Below, piece by piece: positions 22,193-31,922 of a stretch of 64,000 nucleotides of DNA. Position 1 is the stretch's first letter. Each line of letters starts with the position of its first letter. Origin of the DNA: Tyzzerella sp. (GTDB taxonomy: Bacteria; Bacillota; Clostridia; Lachnospirales; Lachnospiraceae); assembly GCA_017416155.1 (NCBI GenBank), contig JAFQDE010000005.1, positions 1 to 64,000 of the forward strand, written 5' to 3'. A program made the translations under genes and the position numbers. The notes under the pieces were generated by a model. The model worked only from the letters and a program-made list of their open reading frames with translations. It searched no databases and had not been told where the DNA came from.

Positions 22193-22849
22193 TTACTCCT
22201 TTACAATTGAAACTATTTCTTGCGGTTTGTCAACAATGTATGTTGCGCCATGTTCCATTAGAACCTCTTTGGAACGGAATCCCCATGTTACACCAACAGC
22301 AGGTACGCCTGCCGCGCATCCGGTCAACATGTCCACATCAGAATCTCCGATATAGAGACACTCTTTTTCACTGACACCAAGCTCCTCCAGAACCATATGC
22401 ACAGCTGCCGGATCTGGCTTTCTCGGAACACCCTCCTGTTGCCCATAGACTCTTGCAAATGTGCCCTCCTCAAAAAAGGTGGCAACCACATCCTGTGTCT
22501 GAAGATGCGGTTTGTTAGAAAGCACTGCTAATTGAACACCTTCCTTTTTTAGTTCCTGTAGCATGCCCACAATGCCATCGTATGGTGCAACATGATAGGT
22601 ACAGTGTACCTTAAAAATTCGTCCATACGCCTCCATGGCCTCCTCGATACGACTAGCCTCCGGATCTCCTGTTGCCTGAATAGACTGCTCAATCAAACGT
22701 CTTGCACCACTTCCCACGAATTCCTTGCATTGAGTGGGTGTAATCTGCCCCAGCCCAAGTTCTCTCAGTGTTGTATTCACAGAATACGTTAGAGATTCCA
22801 GTGTGTCCGTCAATGTACCATCCAAGTCAAATATACATGCCTTGTACAT
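22193..22849 (-). CDS. HAD-family hydrolase, phosphoglycolate phosphatase-like
   Basis: 218 residues from the ATG at 22849 (AGGAGGAG seven bases before it). HAD motif I is FDLDGTLTDT, motif II is LSNKP, motif III is the Lys in PRKPDP, and motif IV is GDSDVD; the cap domain lies between I and II. It belongs to the Gph/PpaX group, which removes phosphate from phosphoglycolate or related small phosphates in the cytoplasm. The exact substrate is not readable from sequence. Confidence 0.88.
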   Translation of the reverse strand: MYKACIFDLDGTLTDTLESLTYSVNTTLRELGLGQITPTQCKEFVGSGARRLIEQSIQATGDPEASRIEEAMEAYGRIFKVHCTYHVAPYDGIVGMLQELKKEGVQLAVLSNKPHLQTQDVVATFFEEGTFARVYGQQEGVPRKPDPAAVHMVLEELGVSEKECLYIGDSDVDMLTGCAAGVPAVGVTWGFRSKEVLMEHGATYIVDKPQEIVSIVKE

Positions 22850-23020
22850 CGCTCTCCTCCTCATTGTGTTTATATGTTTATCATAGTATGAACAAAAGTA
22901 AATTTCAATACATTCTTTGTCAAGGACTAAAAGTTTTTTTATTTCCACCTAAGATAGAATAGATTTGAGTCATCTTGTACATCATTTTACTAGTACGAAA
23001 AGTTCTAGGAGGATGACAGG

Positions 23021-23797
23021 ATGGCTCTTAATAAAGTAGAAATCTGTGGTGTGGATACGTCAAAACTTCCGCTATTAAAGGAAGACGAGAAAAAGGCTCT
23101 CTTTGCAAGAATCAAGCAAGGAGATCAAGAAGCGAAAGAAGAATATATCAAAGGGAATCTGCGCTTGGTTTTGAGCGTAATCAAACGTTTTGGAAATAGT
23201 AATGAAAATGTGGATGACTTATTTCAAATTGGCTGTGTGGGCCTAATTAAGGCAATTAACAACTTTAACACAGAGTTAGATGTCAAGTTCTCTACTTATG
23301 CCGTACCGATGATTATCGGTGAAATAAGGCGCTACATGCGCGACAACAGTTCGATTCGTGTAAGTCGTTCTCTCAGGGACACAGCCTATAAAGTAATCTA
23401 TGCAAAAGAAAATTATTTGAAGCGCAATCTTCGTGAACCAACGCTTGAGGAAATCGCAATGGAAGTTGGAATACCGAAAGAAGAGATTGTATTTGCAATG
23501 GATGCTATCCAAACTCCTATGAGCTTGCAGGAACCTGTCTACAACGATGGCGAAGATGCTTTGTATGTTATGGATCAAATCAGTGACAAGAAAAATAAAG
23601 AAGAAAACTGGGTGGAGAATCTTGCGTTGGAGGCTGCAATGAAGTGCTTAAACGAACGCGAACGCTATATTATCAAGTTGCGTTTCTTTGAGGGGAAGAC
23701 TCAGATGGAAGTCGCACAGGAAATTGACATCTCCCAGGCGCAGGTGAGTCGTTTAGAGAAACATGCTCTGAAAATGATGAAAAATTATTTGAGATAG
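23021..23797 (+). CDS. sigG: Sporulation sigma factor G
   Basis: 258 residues, with AGGAGG before the ATG. The N-terminus (VEICGVDTSKLPLL) carries the SigG signature that binds the anti-sigma Gin/SpoIIAB. Region 2 (RLVLSVIKRF..., FQIGCVGLIKAINNF...YAVPMIIGEIRRYMRD), region 3 and the region 4 helix-turn-helix (MEVAQEIDISQAQVSRLEKHAL) follow. It directs late forespore transcription. Unusually for Clostridia it is not directly behind sigE: it stands alone on the opposite strand, with the beta-CASP gene in between and convergent. Confidence 0.96.
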   Translation: MALNKVEICGVDTSKLPLLKEDEKKALFARIKQGDQEAKEEYIKGNLRLVLSVIKRFGNSNENVDDLFQIGCVGLIKAINNFNTELDVKFSTYAVPMIIGEIRRYMRDNSSIRVSRSLRDTAYKVIYAKENYLKRNLREPTLEEIAMEVGIPKEEIVFAMDAIQTPMSLQEPVYNDGEDALYVMDQISDKKNKEENWVENLALEAAMKCLNERERYIIKLRFFEGKTQMEVAQEIDISQAQVSRLEKHALKMMKNYLR

Positions 23798-23801
23798 ACA
23801 C

Positions 23802-23830
23802 TAAAATGGCTCTGCACACATGCAGAGCCA
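23802..23830 (-). terminator. Terminator of the beta-CASP gene
   Basis: A 10-bp perfect stem (TGGCTCTGCA with TGCAGAGCCA) followed on the minus strand by TTTTAG. It lies between the stops of two convergent genes. Confidence 0.8.
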
Positions 23831-23840
23831 CAACAACACA

Positions 23841-25463
23841 CTATTCTTTCACATCCCATTTCTCAACAAGATTCTGTATCTGTCCTTCAAACTTCGCAAG
23901 GTCCTTGTTTGCCATACCCTCACACTTCATTACTACTGTCATGAGGCGTTTGCAGGCAAGCACCAGACGATTAAATGCATTCTGTGATTTCACCTTAGCA
24001 GGCTTCTCTACCTTCTTCTTGACTACACGCACACCTTCTGTGAGAATCTGATTCGTTGCAAGATCCACACAGCCTCCGGAATATGGTGCAAATGCCTTCC
24101 ATCCGTATGTGTCCGTAATCGTCTGTGCAAACTCATCTGCGACTTCATCCTCCCCGTGTACGACAAACACATGCTGCACATCGGTCTCAAAACCACCAAG
24201 CCAATTCAGAAGTCCCTTCATATCAGCATGACCGCTGATGCCCTTCAAAGACTCAATTCTTGCAGATACCTCAATATTTTCTCCAAAAAGTTTGACTGCC
24301 GAAGCACCATCAATCAGTTTACGTCCAAGTGTGCCGACAGCCTGATATCCCACAAACAGAATCGTACTCTCACTTCTCCAGAGATTGTGCTTCAGATGAT
24401 GACGTATGCGTCCTGCCTCACACATGCCGGAAGCAGATACAATCACCTTCGGCTTCTCGTCAAAATTAATGAGTTTCGAATCATCACTTGTGACCGAAAG
24501 TTTTAACCCTGGGAATACCAGTGGATTGATTCCTTTGTCAACCAATTCCATGGCTTCCTTGTCATAGCAGGCTCTTCCGTTCTTCGTAAACACGCTGGTT
24601 GCCTCGATAGCAAGTGGACTGTCCACATACACTTCGAATCCTGCAAACTCAGGCAATAGATTCTTTTCCTTAATCTCGCGGATAAAATAGAGAATCTCCT
24701 GTGTCCTTCCTACTGCAAAAGAAGGAATAACTACATTACCACCCTTTGTAAAGGTTTCGCGCAAAATTCTTGTGAATTCACCCAAATAATCCGGTTTTTC
24801 CTCACTGTGAATACGATTGCCGTAAGTTGACTCAATCACAACATAATCTGCCTCTTTCACTGCAGACGGGTCTTTAATAATCGGTTGGTCGATATTACCC
24901 ACATCTCCCGAAAACACAATCTTTTTCGAAATGCCCTCTTCCTCTATCCAGACCTCAATGCTGGCTGAACCGAGCAAATGTCCGATGTCATTAAACCTCA
25001 CCCATACTCCTGAACAAAGTTCAATCTTCTGTCCATAATCAACCGGGGAAAGCAACCCAATCGCATCAAGTGCATCCTGCGTTGTATACATCGGTTCATA
25101 AAGCGGTGCGCCTGAACGTCTCGCCTTCCGATTGCGCCACTCTGCTTCAAATTCCTGAATGTGTGCACTGTCACGAAGCATGATATTGCACAAATCTGCT
25201 GTCGCAAATGTCGTAACAATCTCACCCTTAAATCCATGCTTGCACATCAGGGGAACAAGTCCCGAATGGTCAATATGTGCATGTGTAAGCAGGATATAAT
25301 CGATATCTGCATCGGATACCGGAAGTTCCTGATTCTCGAACAAATCCGCTCCTTGCTCCATACCACAGTCTATCAAAATGTTTTTTCCGTTCGCCTCAAG
25401 CAAATGGCAACTTCCCGTTACTTCATGCGCCGCTCCGATAAATGTAAGCTTCACTATCGTCAA
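23841..25463 (-). CDS. MBL-fold beta-CASP ribonuclease-like protein
   Basis: 540 residues. The metallo-beta-lactamase core has HAHIDHSG (HxHxDH), the later metal ligands in DIGHLLGSAS and FSGDVG, then the beta-CASP domain (IPSFAVGRTQEIL, SPLAIEAT) and the RMMBL motif SGHADMKGLLNWL. It resembles the CPSF73/YSH1-like bacterial family rather than RNase J. The last 70 residues are Lys-rich and helical. Likely a cytoplasmic nuclease acting on RNA; no partner is evident in the neighbourhood. Confidence 0.9.
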   Translation of the reverse strand: MTIVKLTFIGAAHEVTGSCHLLEANGKNILIDCGMEQGADLFENQELPVSDADIDYILLTHAHIDHSGLVPLMCKHGFKGEIVTTFATADLCNIMLRDSAHIQEFEAEWRNRKARRSGAPLYEPMYTTQDALDAIGLLSPVDYGQKIELCSGVWVRFNDIGHLLGSASIEVWIEEEGISKKIVFSGDVGNIDQPIIKDPSAVKEADYVVIESTYGNRIHSEEKPDYLGEFTRILRETFTKGGNVVIPSFAVGRTQEILYFIREIKEKNLLPEFAGFEVYVDSPLAIEATSVFTKNGRACYDKEAMELVDKGINPLVFPGLKLSVTSDDSKLINFDEKPKVIVSASGMCEAGRIRHHLKHNLWRSESTILFVGYQAVGTLGRKLIDGASAVKLFGENIEVSARIESLKGISGHADMKGLLNWLGGFETDVQHVFVVHGEDEVADEFAQTITDTYGWKAFAPYSGGCVDLATNQILTEGVRVVKKKVEKPAKVKSQNAFNRLVLACKRLMTVVMKCEGMANKDLAKFEGQIQNLVEKWDVKE

Positions 25464-25522
25464 CCCCTTTTTCTTTTATAATACCACTTTCTCCTCCCTA
25501 TTGATACAGTTTTACAATAATT

Positions 25523-26245
25523 TTATATTTCAAAACGAACCATTTCCCGCTTCAGTCTCTGCATAATCTTCTTTTCCAAACGAGAAATGTAGGACTGGGA
25601 AATTCCCAAGAGATCCGCAACCTCTTTCTGTGTCTTTTCCTCCCCATCCTGAGATGAAAGACCATATCGCATCTGCACAATCAGTTTCTCCCTGCTTGAG
25701 AGACAGTTGATTGCCCGCACCAGAAGCTTATGCTCTACCTCTTCTTCCAAGTCCCTATAAATCGTATCTTCTTCCGTTCCAAGAATATCGGACAACAAGA
25801 GTTCATTTCCATCCCAATCCACATTCAAAGGCTCATCAATGGAAACCTCCAGTTTCGTCTTATTATTTCTTCTAAGATACATTAAAATTTCATTCTCAAT
25901 ACAGCGGGATGCGTAAGTCGCAAGCTTGATATTCTTGTTTGGATTAAACGTCTGAATCGACTTAATCAAGCCAATGGTTCCGATGGAAATCAAATCCTCT
26001 ACCCCAATTCCTGTATTATCAAACTTCTTCGCAATATACACAACTAGGCGTAAATTGTGCTCAATCAAGAGCTTTTTCGCCTCTTCCTCCCGCTCTGTTC
26101 CAAGTTCCGCTATCGCTGTATTTTCTTCTTCCACCCCTAATGGAGCCGGCAGAATATCTGCCCCTCCTATGTAATAGATTTCCTGACTTTCCGGAAACAG
26201 GAAAGTCTGAATCAACCGCCGTCCCACAGCCAGTTTCATAATCAT
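25523..26245 (-). CDS. sigE: Sporulation sigma factor E precursor
   Basis: 240 residues. The first 25-30 residues form the pro-sequence, ending in EIYYIGG where SpoIIGA cleaves pro-SigE in Bacillus. Region 2 ([38 protein letters not shown]...[16 protein letters not shown]) and region 4 ([21 protein letters not shown]) are well conserved. It drives early mother-cell transcription and is encoded 11 bases after its protease gene spoIIGA, the classical spoIIG pair. Confidence 0.97.
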   Translation of the reverse strand: MIMKLAVGRRLIQTFLFPESQEIYYIGGADILPAPLGVEEENTAIAELGTEREEEAKKLLIEHNLRLVVYIAKKFDNTGIGVEDLISIGTIGLIKSIQTFNPNKNIKLATYASRCIENEILMYLRRNNKTKLEVSIDEPLNVDWDGNELLLSDILGTEEDTIYRDLEEEVEHKLLVRAINCLSSREKLIVQMRYGLSSQDGEEKTQKEVADLLGISQSYISRLEKKIMQRLKREMVRFEI

Positions 26246-26256
26246 CTTAACTCCTC

Positions 26257-27039
26257 CTAAAACAAATTCGGATTTAAAATCATTTCATACTCTCCTCCTT
26301 GGGAAATCGCTTCCTCACTAATTGCAATCAGAGGTTTTTCCACCCAGCACTCTGTGTCCTTCAAAATGCACATTCGTTCCAATTGAATAGCCGGAAGCAC
26401 CCCTGTTTTCTTTCCAATGGACTGATAAGGAATGTATCTCACGTCCTTTAAATCTTCTTCCCTAAAAAGTTTTCTCGCTGTGTGTCGGTCTAAAATATTG
26501 ACCGGCTTGCCGCTTATCGGGTCGCGAAGACCATTGCCTGTATCAATCATGCCTCTTATCTGATATTTTTTATCTCCCAGATACAAATCCACCATATAGT
26601 GACACTGGTTCCATCTCTGTATATAGGAAATGAACCTCCAGATAGCCACAACCAGATAATATCCAATAATGGCAATGAGCAGAAACAGACTTCCAACTCT
26701 CACGTATGGTTGGAAAACTTCCATAATACCGCCCAAAAGAAAACTTCCTATATACAACATGATGATTGCTTTTAGAAAAGACCGTATGGTTTTGATTTTT
26801 AGCCCTACTCGAATCATGCATGTGTTTACCAACACGTGGAACAGTATTAATTTAACAATGGCGTATGGAATTGGTAAAATAACAACCAGACAAGTCAGTA
26901 GGGAACCGACCACAGCTCCGATGCAAATGCGGCCGTGTGTGGCAGTACACTGCAGCATTTTTCTCACAATTAGTAGCAATATGTAGTCCATCATGAAATT
27001 TACCAAAAACAATACATCCACATACAATTCGTAATACAT
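26257..27039 (-). CDS. spoIIGA: Sporulation sigma-E processing peptidase
   Basis: 260 residues with five N-terminal membrane helices (to about residue 135) and a cytoplasmic protease half. The aspartic-protease motif is [11 protein letters not shown]. It cleaves pro-SigE at the septal membrane after a forespore signal. A Spo0A-type promoter lies upstream. Confidence 0.95.
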   Translation of the reverse strand: MYYELYVDVLFLVNFMMDYILLLIVRKMLQCTATHGRICIGAVVGSLLTCLVVILPIPYAIVKLILFHVLVNTCMIRVGLKIKTIRSFLKAIIMLYIGSFLLGGIMEVFQPYVRVGSLFLLIAIIGYYLVVAIWRFISYIQRWNQCHYMVDLYLGDKKYQIRGMIDTGNGLRDPISGKPVNILDRHTARKLFREEDLKDVRYIPYQSIGKKTGVLPAIQLERMCILKDTECWVEKPLIAISEEAISQGGEYEMILNPNLF

Positions 27040-27093
27040 GCTCCACCACCTTCTCTTTCGCTACGAAATTGATTTGGTACTCAAGCACAATCT

Positions 27094-27158
27094 ATTATAG
27101 AGATTCAGAGTTAAAAAATTTGTCGAAATGTGTACGGTTTCCCGCAAACTCTTCGACA
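27094..27158 (-). promoter_or_regulatory. spoIIG promoter with two Spo0A boxes
   Basis: Reading the minus strand: a TATAAT -10 at 27099-27094, a 21-base spacer and TCGACA in -35 position (27126-27121). The latter overlaps a Spo0A box, TGTCGAA on plus at 27121-27127 (box consensus TGNCGAA). A second box in the opposite orientation lies at 27152-27158. The long spacer with a Spo0A box over the -35 matches the Spo0A-dependent spoIIG promoter known from Bacillus, whose spacer is 22 bp. Confidence 0.75.
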
Positions 27159-27167
27159 AGTTTCGCA

Positions 27168-27200
27168 CATAAAAAGACACGCTGTCCAAAGCGTGTCTTT
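27168..27200 (-). terminator. ftsZ terminator
   Basis: An 11-bp perfect stem (AAAGACACGCT with AGCGTGTCTTT), then TTTTTATG on the minus strand, 12 bases after the ftsZ stop. It insulates ftsZ from the spoIIG promoter. Confidence 0.88.
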
Positions 27201-27211
27201 ACTAGAATTTA

Positions 27212-28417
27212 CTATTTTTTTAAGAATGTAGGAATCTTAATTGATTGTTCCTTTACCTGACTTACCGGTGTTCTTGGTGACTGTAATGTAGGTGCTGTAC
27301 CTGCAGTACTTGGCTGTGCCGGTTTTGCATAAGCTGGATTAGCAAGTCCAAGATCTAATTCAGGCATTACCGGTGTTGGAACTACCGGTGCAACATACTT
27401 TTCTGTATTCTGAAGAACCGGAGACTTTCCTTCTAATCTTGATTTTAATTTAGAAGCTGTTCCCCCTACATTGTGTAATCCTGTTGCGATTACTGTGATT
27501 GAAGCTTCATCCGGTTTTGAATCATCATACATTGCACCAAAGATGATGTTAGCTTCTTCTCCTGCAAGATCCTGAACATATTCTGCTGCATCACTTGCGT
27601 CCATAAGAGTAATATCACCCGAAATGTTAATAATAACATGTGAAGCACCTGCGATAGTTGTCTCAAGAAGTGGACTAGCCACAGCCTCTTTAACAGCTTG
27701 AAGTGCCTTGTCATCACCTTTACCATAACCGATACCGATGTGAGCGATACCTTTATCAATCATAACTGTCTGAACGTCAGCAAAGTCAAGGTTGATAAGT
27801 GAAGGTACATTGATAAGGTCTGTAATACCTTGGATACCTTGTTGTAATACTTCATCAGCTTTCTTAAGAGCATCTGGCATAGTTGTTCTTCTGTCAACTA
27901 CTTCTAATAACTTATCGTTTGGAATAACGATTAATGTGTCTACATTTTCTTTTAATTTTTCAATACCTGCAAGAGCGTTGTTCATACGTGTCTTTGCTTC
28001 GAAACGGAAAGGCTTCGTAACAACACCTACTGTAAGTGCGCCCATTTCTTTTGCAATACGTGCTACAACCGGTGTTGCTCCTGTACCGGTTCCGCCACCC
28101 ATACCACAGGTAACGAATACCATGTCAGCACCTTTGAGTGCTGCTGCGATCTCTTCTGCACTTTCTTCTGCTGCTTTTTCACCGATTTCCGGTCTTGCAC
28201 CTGCTCCGAGACCTTTTGTGATTTTATCACCGATCTGCATAAGTGTTGGTGCTTTTGATAACTGCAATGCTTGTTTATCTGTGTTAATTGCGATAAATTC
28301 TACACCTGCAATCTGTTCGTCAATCATGCGGTTAACAGCGTTATTTCCGCCTCCACCGACACCGATAACAATAATTTTTGCTGCTGCTTCTGATTCGTTT
28401 GTTTTGATTTCTAACAA
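27212..28417 (-). CDS. ftsZ: Cell division protein FtsZ
   Basis: 401 residues. Start codon is TTG at 28417 ([23 protein letters not shown]), eight bases after GGAGG; no in-frame ATG is better placed. The GTP-binding signature GGGTGTGA, the N-terminal [13 protein letters not shown] and the T7-loop region ([11 protein letters not shown]) are present. The C-terminal linker is Pro/Thr/Ala-rich and the protein ends in the conserved peptide IKIPTFLKK, which docks partners. It forms the cytokinetic ring. FtsA is not encoded nearby. Confidence 0.98.
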   Translation of the reverse strand: MLEIKTNESEAAAKIIVIGVGGGGNNAVNRMIDEQIAGVEFIAINTDKQALQLSKAPTLMQIGDKITKGLGAGARPEIGEKAAEESAEEIAAALKGADMVFVTCGMGGGTGTGATPVVARIAKEMGALTVGVVTKPFRFEAKTRMNNALAGIEKLKENVDTLIVIPNDKLLEVVDRRTTMPDALKKADEVLQQGIQGITDLINVPSLINLDFADVQTVMIDKGIAHIGIGYGKGDDKALQAVKEAVASPLLETTIAGASHVIINISGDITLMDASDAAEYVQDLAGEEANIIFGAMYDDSKPDEASITVIATGLHNVGGTASKLKSRLEGKSPVLQNTEKYVAPVVPTPVMPELDLGLANPAYAKPAQPSTAGTAPTLQSPRTPVSQVKEQSIKIPTFLKK

Positions 28418-28490
28418 GAGTATTTCCTCCTTTGTTTCCCTTATTTATCTCATACGCCCCTAGACGTATCACATTTTGCCATATACATAT

Positions 28491-28519
28491 ATAATATATA
28501 CTTTTCAATAAATAATCAA
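28491..28519 (-). promoter_or_regulatory. Candidate ftsZ promoter
   Basis: TTGATT at 28519-28514, a 17-bp spacer and TATTAT at 28496-28491, about 75 bases before the TTG start. A second overlapping option is TTGAAA-17-TATATG. Confidence 0.55.
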
Positions 28520-28526
28520 TAGTTTT

Positions 28527-29294
28527 TTACGATTCTTCATCACTTTTTTCAAAACTGATGTTCTTACTGTCTTCCGTATAATGCTCCATCTGAAGCGTGC
28601 CTTGTTTTCCTTCCAATTTAGTCAGAATCGGTGGAAGTTGCAGAATTTTTTCAGCGAAATTGGTTTTGCCCAATTTTACACATATCTGTTCAAAATAGAG
28701 GTTCATACTATCATTCTCCCACACCAGACGATCCGGACTGATATCTGCTTCTGCAATCTCCTCTGTCACCTTCACAATATATGAGAATACCTTCTTATTC
28801 TCAACTTTTAAGTATTCAAACAATTTTGAATCTTTTACTGTAAGTCCCTCTATCAAAGGAATTTCTGTATCATACTCACTCCCCTTTTTCAGAACCAATC
28901 CCTCTGCATCGAAATACACATACGAATTGCCAACTAATATACAGCCAATCATTTGCTTTTCCCGGACCTTCACCTTGACCTTCCATGGTGCCGTCAAGCT
29001 CACCTCAACATCCTCCAAATATACCGGAAGTGTATAGTGACCCAATTTGAATTTCCACAATGTATATAGCGAATTATTCGTCATCGGGTCTTCCTCTATC
29101 CATGTCACAATGTCGCTCTCCTGGCTGTACTTTGTTCCCTTGACTTCAATTCCTTGCACTTTCGTAAGCAATAAGGTTGCCAGTGTTATATTAATAATGG
29201 TAAGAAGCAAAACGGTAATAGCATACAGATAATATCCAAATTTACTTTTCTTTCTGCGGCGTTTTTTCTTCTTGCCGTTTGTATCCTCCTGCAT
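28527..29294 (-). CDS. ftsQ: Division protein FtsQ/DivIB
   Basis: 255 residues. A very basic cytoplasmic N-terminus (KKKKRRRKKSK) leads to one transmembrane helix (about residues 24-45) and a POTRA-like domain starting GIEVKGTKYSQESDIVTWIEED, then the beta domain. It belongs to the divisome subcomplex with FtsL and DivIC at the membrane. It follows spoVE/ftsW, separated by a structured 138-bp repeat element. Confidence 0.93.
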   Translation of the reverse strand: MQEDTNGKKKKRRRKKSKFGYYLYAITVLLLTIINITLATLLLTKVQGIEVKGTKYSQESDIVTWIEEDPMTNNSLYTLWKFKLGHYTLPVYLEDVEVSLTAPWKVKVKVREKQMIGCILVGNSYVYFDAEGLVLKKGSEYDTEIPLIEGLTVKDSKLFEYLKVENKKVFSYIVKVTEEIAEADISPDRLVWENDSMNLYFEQICVKLGKTNFAEKILQLPPILTKLEGKQGTLQMEHYTEDSKNISFEKSDEES

Positions 29295-29313
29295 TTAATT
29301 TCCTCCCCTATTC

Positions 29314-29451
29314 ATTGTTCAGAGCCACCTCGAAAACACTTCGTGTTTCCTCGGTGAGGCGTATCCGCCAAATAGATTTTGGCATCAGACTATTCCCGAA
29401 TGCGAGCATTCGTCATACTCTGTTATCAAAATCTGCTTGGCTCTGAACAAT
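29314..29451. repeat. 138-bp structured palindromic element between ftsW and ftsQ
   Basis: Terminal 14-bp perfect inverted repeats (ATTGTTCAGAGCCA and TGGCTCTGAACAAT) enclose nested hairpins: a long imperfect one (AGATTTTG...GAATGC against GCATTC...CAAAATCT, 29377-29434), GAAAACACTTCGTGTTTC, and a GCGTATCCGC hairpin. It contains no coding frame. It could be a MITE-like/REP-like insertion or a structured RNA within the dcw transcript; I know of no named match. Confidence 0.7.
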
Positions 29452-29452
29452 A

Positions 29453-30547
29453 TCATTCTATCATATTGGAAATATTCAGTACAAGTCCTATTTCTGTTAA
29501 TAAGAATAAAACTGAAGTTCCTCCGTAACTGACGAACGGCAGCGTAATTCCGGTGTTCGGTATCGTATTCGTAACCACGGCAATATTAAGAATCACCTGA
29601 ATCATCATATGTGCCATGGCTCCTGTTGCAATTAGGGAACCAAATAGATCCTTCGCGTTGACCGCAACAACAAAAAAGCGCCATATCAGAATCAGAAACA
29701 GGATAATCAAAAAACCTGCGCCGATAAGTCCCCACTCCTCACAGACAATTGAAAATATCATATCGTTTTGGGCTTCCGGAACAAAGCCGAGTTTTTGAAT
29801 ACTCTCGCCACTTCCTCTGCCGAACAAGCCGCCGGAGCCGATAGCATAGAGCCCCTGCAGAGTCTGATAGCCTTTTTCGTAGTTTTCAGGATTTCTCCAA
29901 ATTGCCAGTCTTTCCAAACGATAGCTTGCCGTGGCAAGAAAAACAGTCAAAAAGGCGATTCCACTCACTCCAATCCAGATGAACTGAGCATACATAGGGC
30001 TTGCTACGAATACAAGTACAACACCGATTCCTAAAATAATAATCGCTGTACTCAAGTTGCTCGCACCCACAAGCCCCACAATTGGAAGAATTAGAAGCAT
30101 AATAAACAGAAGCGTCTTCATCTGCTTTATCTTTTTTCCCTGCTTTACAATCATACTCGCCAAAAACAATATAACTGCAAGTTTGGCAAATTCAGAAGGT
30201 TGGAATGACAAAGGTCCAAAAGACAACCATCTTTTGGACCCATTATATTCATCACCTATAAACAAAACTGCCAAAGAAAGAATCAGTGACAGGATATATG
30301 CCGGAACGGAAAATCTTTGCCATATGTGATAATCGATATTCGCCATCGCATACATACACGCAAGTCCCAGAGTAGTCGCAAAGAACTGCTTTTTCAGATA
30401 ATAAAATTCATCTTGGAACTTATTCTGCCCATTGTATGCACTGGTACTATGCAAAATATATAACCCAATTAAAACAAGCACGATTACGACAAGCAAAAGA
30501 CCATAGTCGAAGGTCTTTTTCTTTTTTGGTTTTGCCACCCCATTCAC
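29453..30547 (-). CDS. spoVE: SEDS peptidoglycan polymerase, SpoVE/FtsW type
   Basis: 364 residues with about ten membrane helices. SEDS signatures are present: SFGPLSFQPSEFAKLA, the GSGGLFGRGSGESIQKLGFVPEAQNDMIFSIVCEEWG loop, and the C-terminal TGITLPFVSYGGTS. It polymerises glycan strands from lipid II together with a class B penicillin-binding protein. Its place after murD matches spoVE in Bacillus, where murG would normally follow but is missing here. A second SEDS gene lies at 39056-40201, so which serves division and which the spore cortex cannot be settled from sequence. Confidence 0.92.
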   Translation of the reverse strand: MNGVAKPKKKKTFDYGLLLVVIVLVLIGLYILHSTSAYNGQNKFQDEFYYLKKQFFATTLGLACMYAMANIDYHIWQRFSVPAYILSLILSLAVLFIGDEYNGSKRWLSFGPLSFQPSEFAKLAVILFLASMIVKQGKKIKQMKTLLFIMLLILPIVGLVGASNLSTAIIILGIGVVLVFVASPMYAQFIWIGVSGIAFLTVFLATASYRLERLAIWRNPENYEKGYQTLQGLYAIGSGGLFGRGSGESIQKLGFVPEAQNDMIFSIVCEEWGLIGAGFLIILFLILIWRFFVVAVNAKDLFGSLIATGAMAHMMIQVILNIAVVTNTIPNTGITLPFVSYGGTSVLFLLTEIGLVLNISNMIE

Positions 30548-30550
30548 CTC

Positions 30551-31897
30551 TTATAAAGCTTTTACAAAATCCCTAAACTTATCTCCTCGTTCTTCATAGT
30601 TCTTAAACATCCCCCAACTTGCACAGGCCGGTGAAAGAAGCACCGCCTCTCCCGGTTCTGCCAATCTCGCACACGTTTGAACCGCTTCCTCAAGTGAATC
30701 TACCAATATAATATCTTCAAAGCCAACTCGTCGTGCTGCCTCTGCTATCTTTTCTCTTGTCTGTCCAAGTAAAACGAGCTGTTTTACTTTTCCATCAAAA
30801 CTTTGTATCCACTCTTCATATTCCGAATCTTTATCGTATCCTCCGCCAATCAAAAGGGTTTTTCGATTCATGGCTTGGATGCCTTTAATTGCCGCATCCG
30901 GATTCGTTCCCTTAGAATCATTGTAGTAGGTGACACCATTCTTCTCGCAGACAAATTCAATGCGGTGTGCCACGCCTGCAAATGACTTTACAGTATTTCT
31001 CACAATCTCAATTGGAACCCCGTAAGAAAGAGCCATGGCGGAAGCTGCCATCACATTTTCATGATTGTGCGTACCGAGAATCTGAAGTTCATCTACGTGG
31101 CAAACAAGCATTTCTTCATCATTTTTATAAATGATATTGCCACCATCCAAAAAGATGCCTTTCTCTAGTTTACGCTGACTGCTGAAATATAGAACCTGAC
31201 ACTGCAATCTTTCGCCAAATTTACGTGTTACATCATCCTCATAATTGAGTACACATACATCTCCGACTGACTGATTCTTTGCAATATCTTGTTTTGCCGC
31301 AATATAGTTCTCCATCGTGTGATGGCGATTCAAATGGTCCGGCGTAATATTGAGAATTGCACTAACCCTCGGACAGAAACTATGTATAGTTTCTAATTGA
31401 AAGCTGCTGACTTCTGCAACTGCAATACTTTCCGCAGTCATGTCAAGTGCAACTGCAGTGTATGGATTCCCAATATTTCCAACCACATACACACTTTCTT
31501 TATAATTTTTCATAATCTCGCCTAGAAGGGCCGTTGTAGTCGTCTTTCCGTTCGTTCCTGTAATTGCCAACACATCACCTTTACCATAATGATACGCGAG
31601 TTCAATCTCGCCCCATATCGGCAATCCTTTTTCACGCATAGTCTCCACAATCGAAAGGTCTGTCGGAACACCCGGACTCATAACAACAAGTTCCAGACTA
31701 TCTATAATCTCTTCAGAAAGTTCCCCCAATACAACCTCTGCTCTTGAGGTCCTTCCCAACTGTTCTCTTATTTTATCTGCATCAAGCGATACATTCCCGT
31801 CATACAGAATGACATCTTTGTTAACCTGCTCCAATAGTCTGCATGCACCGATTCCGCTGATTCCGGAACCAAATACAAGCACTTTTTCTTTACTCAT
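30551..31897 (-). CDS. murD: UDP-N-acetylmuramoylalanine-D-glutamate ligase
   Basis: 448 residues. N-terminal nucleotide-binding fold (VLVFGSGISGIGACRLL), the Mur ligase P-loop GTNGKTTTTALLGEI, the central EVSSFQLET motif, and the C-terminal GGYDKDSEYEEW/SPACASWGMFKNYEERG. It adds D-Glu to UDP-MurNAc-L-Ala in the cytoplasm. It is followed three bases later by spoVE/ftsW. Confidence 0.97.
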   Translation of the reverse strand: MSKEKVLVFGSGISGIGACRLLEQVNKDVILYDGNVSLDADKIREQLGRTSRAEVVLGELSEEIIDSLELVVMSPGVPTDLSIVETMREKGLPIWGEIELAYHYGKGDVLAITGTNGKTTTTALLGEIMKNYKESVYVVGNIGNPYTAVALDMTAESIAVAEVSSFQLETIHSFCPRVSAILNITPDHLNRHHTMENYIAAKQDIAKNQSVGDVCVLNYEDDVTRKFGERLQCQVLYFSSQRKLEKGIFLDGGNIIYKNDEEMLVCHVDELQILGTHNHENVMAASAMALSYGVPIEIVRNTVKSFAGVAHRIEFVCEKNGVTYYNDSKGTNPDAAIKGIQAMNRKTLLIGGGYDKDSEYEEWIQSFDGKVKQLVLLGQTREKIAEAARRVGFEDIILVDSLEEAVQTCARLAEPGEAVLLSPACASWGMFKNYEERGDKFRDFVKAL

Positions 31898-31922
31898 ACC
31901 CTCTCGCCCCTTCTAGTTATTT

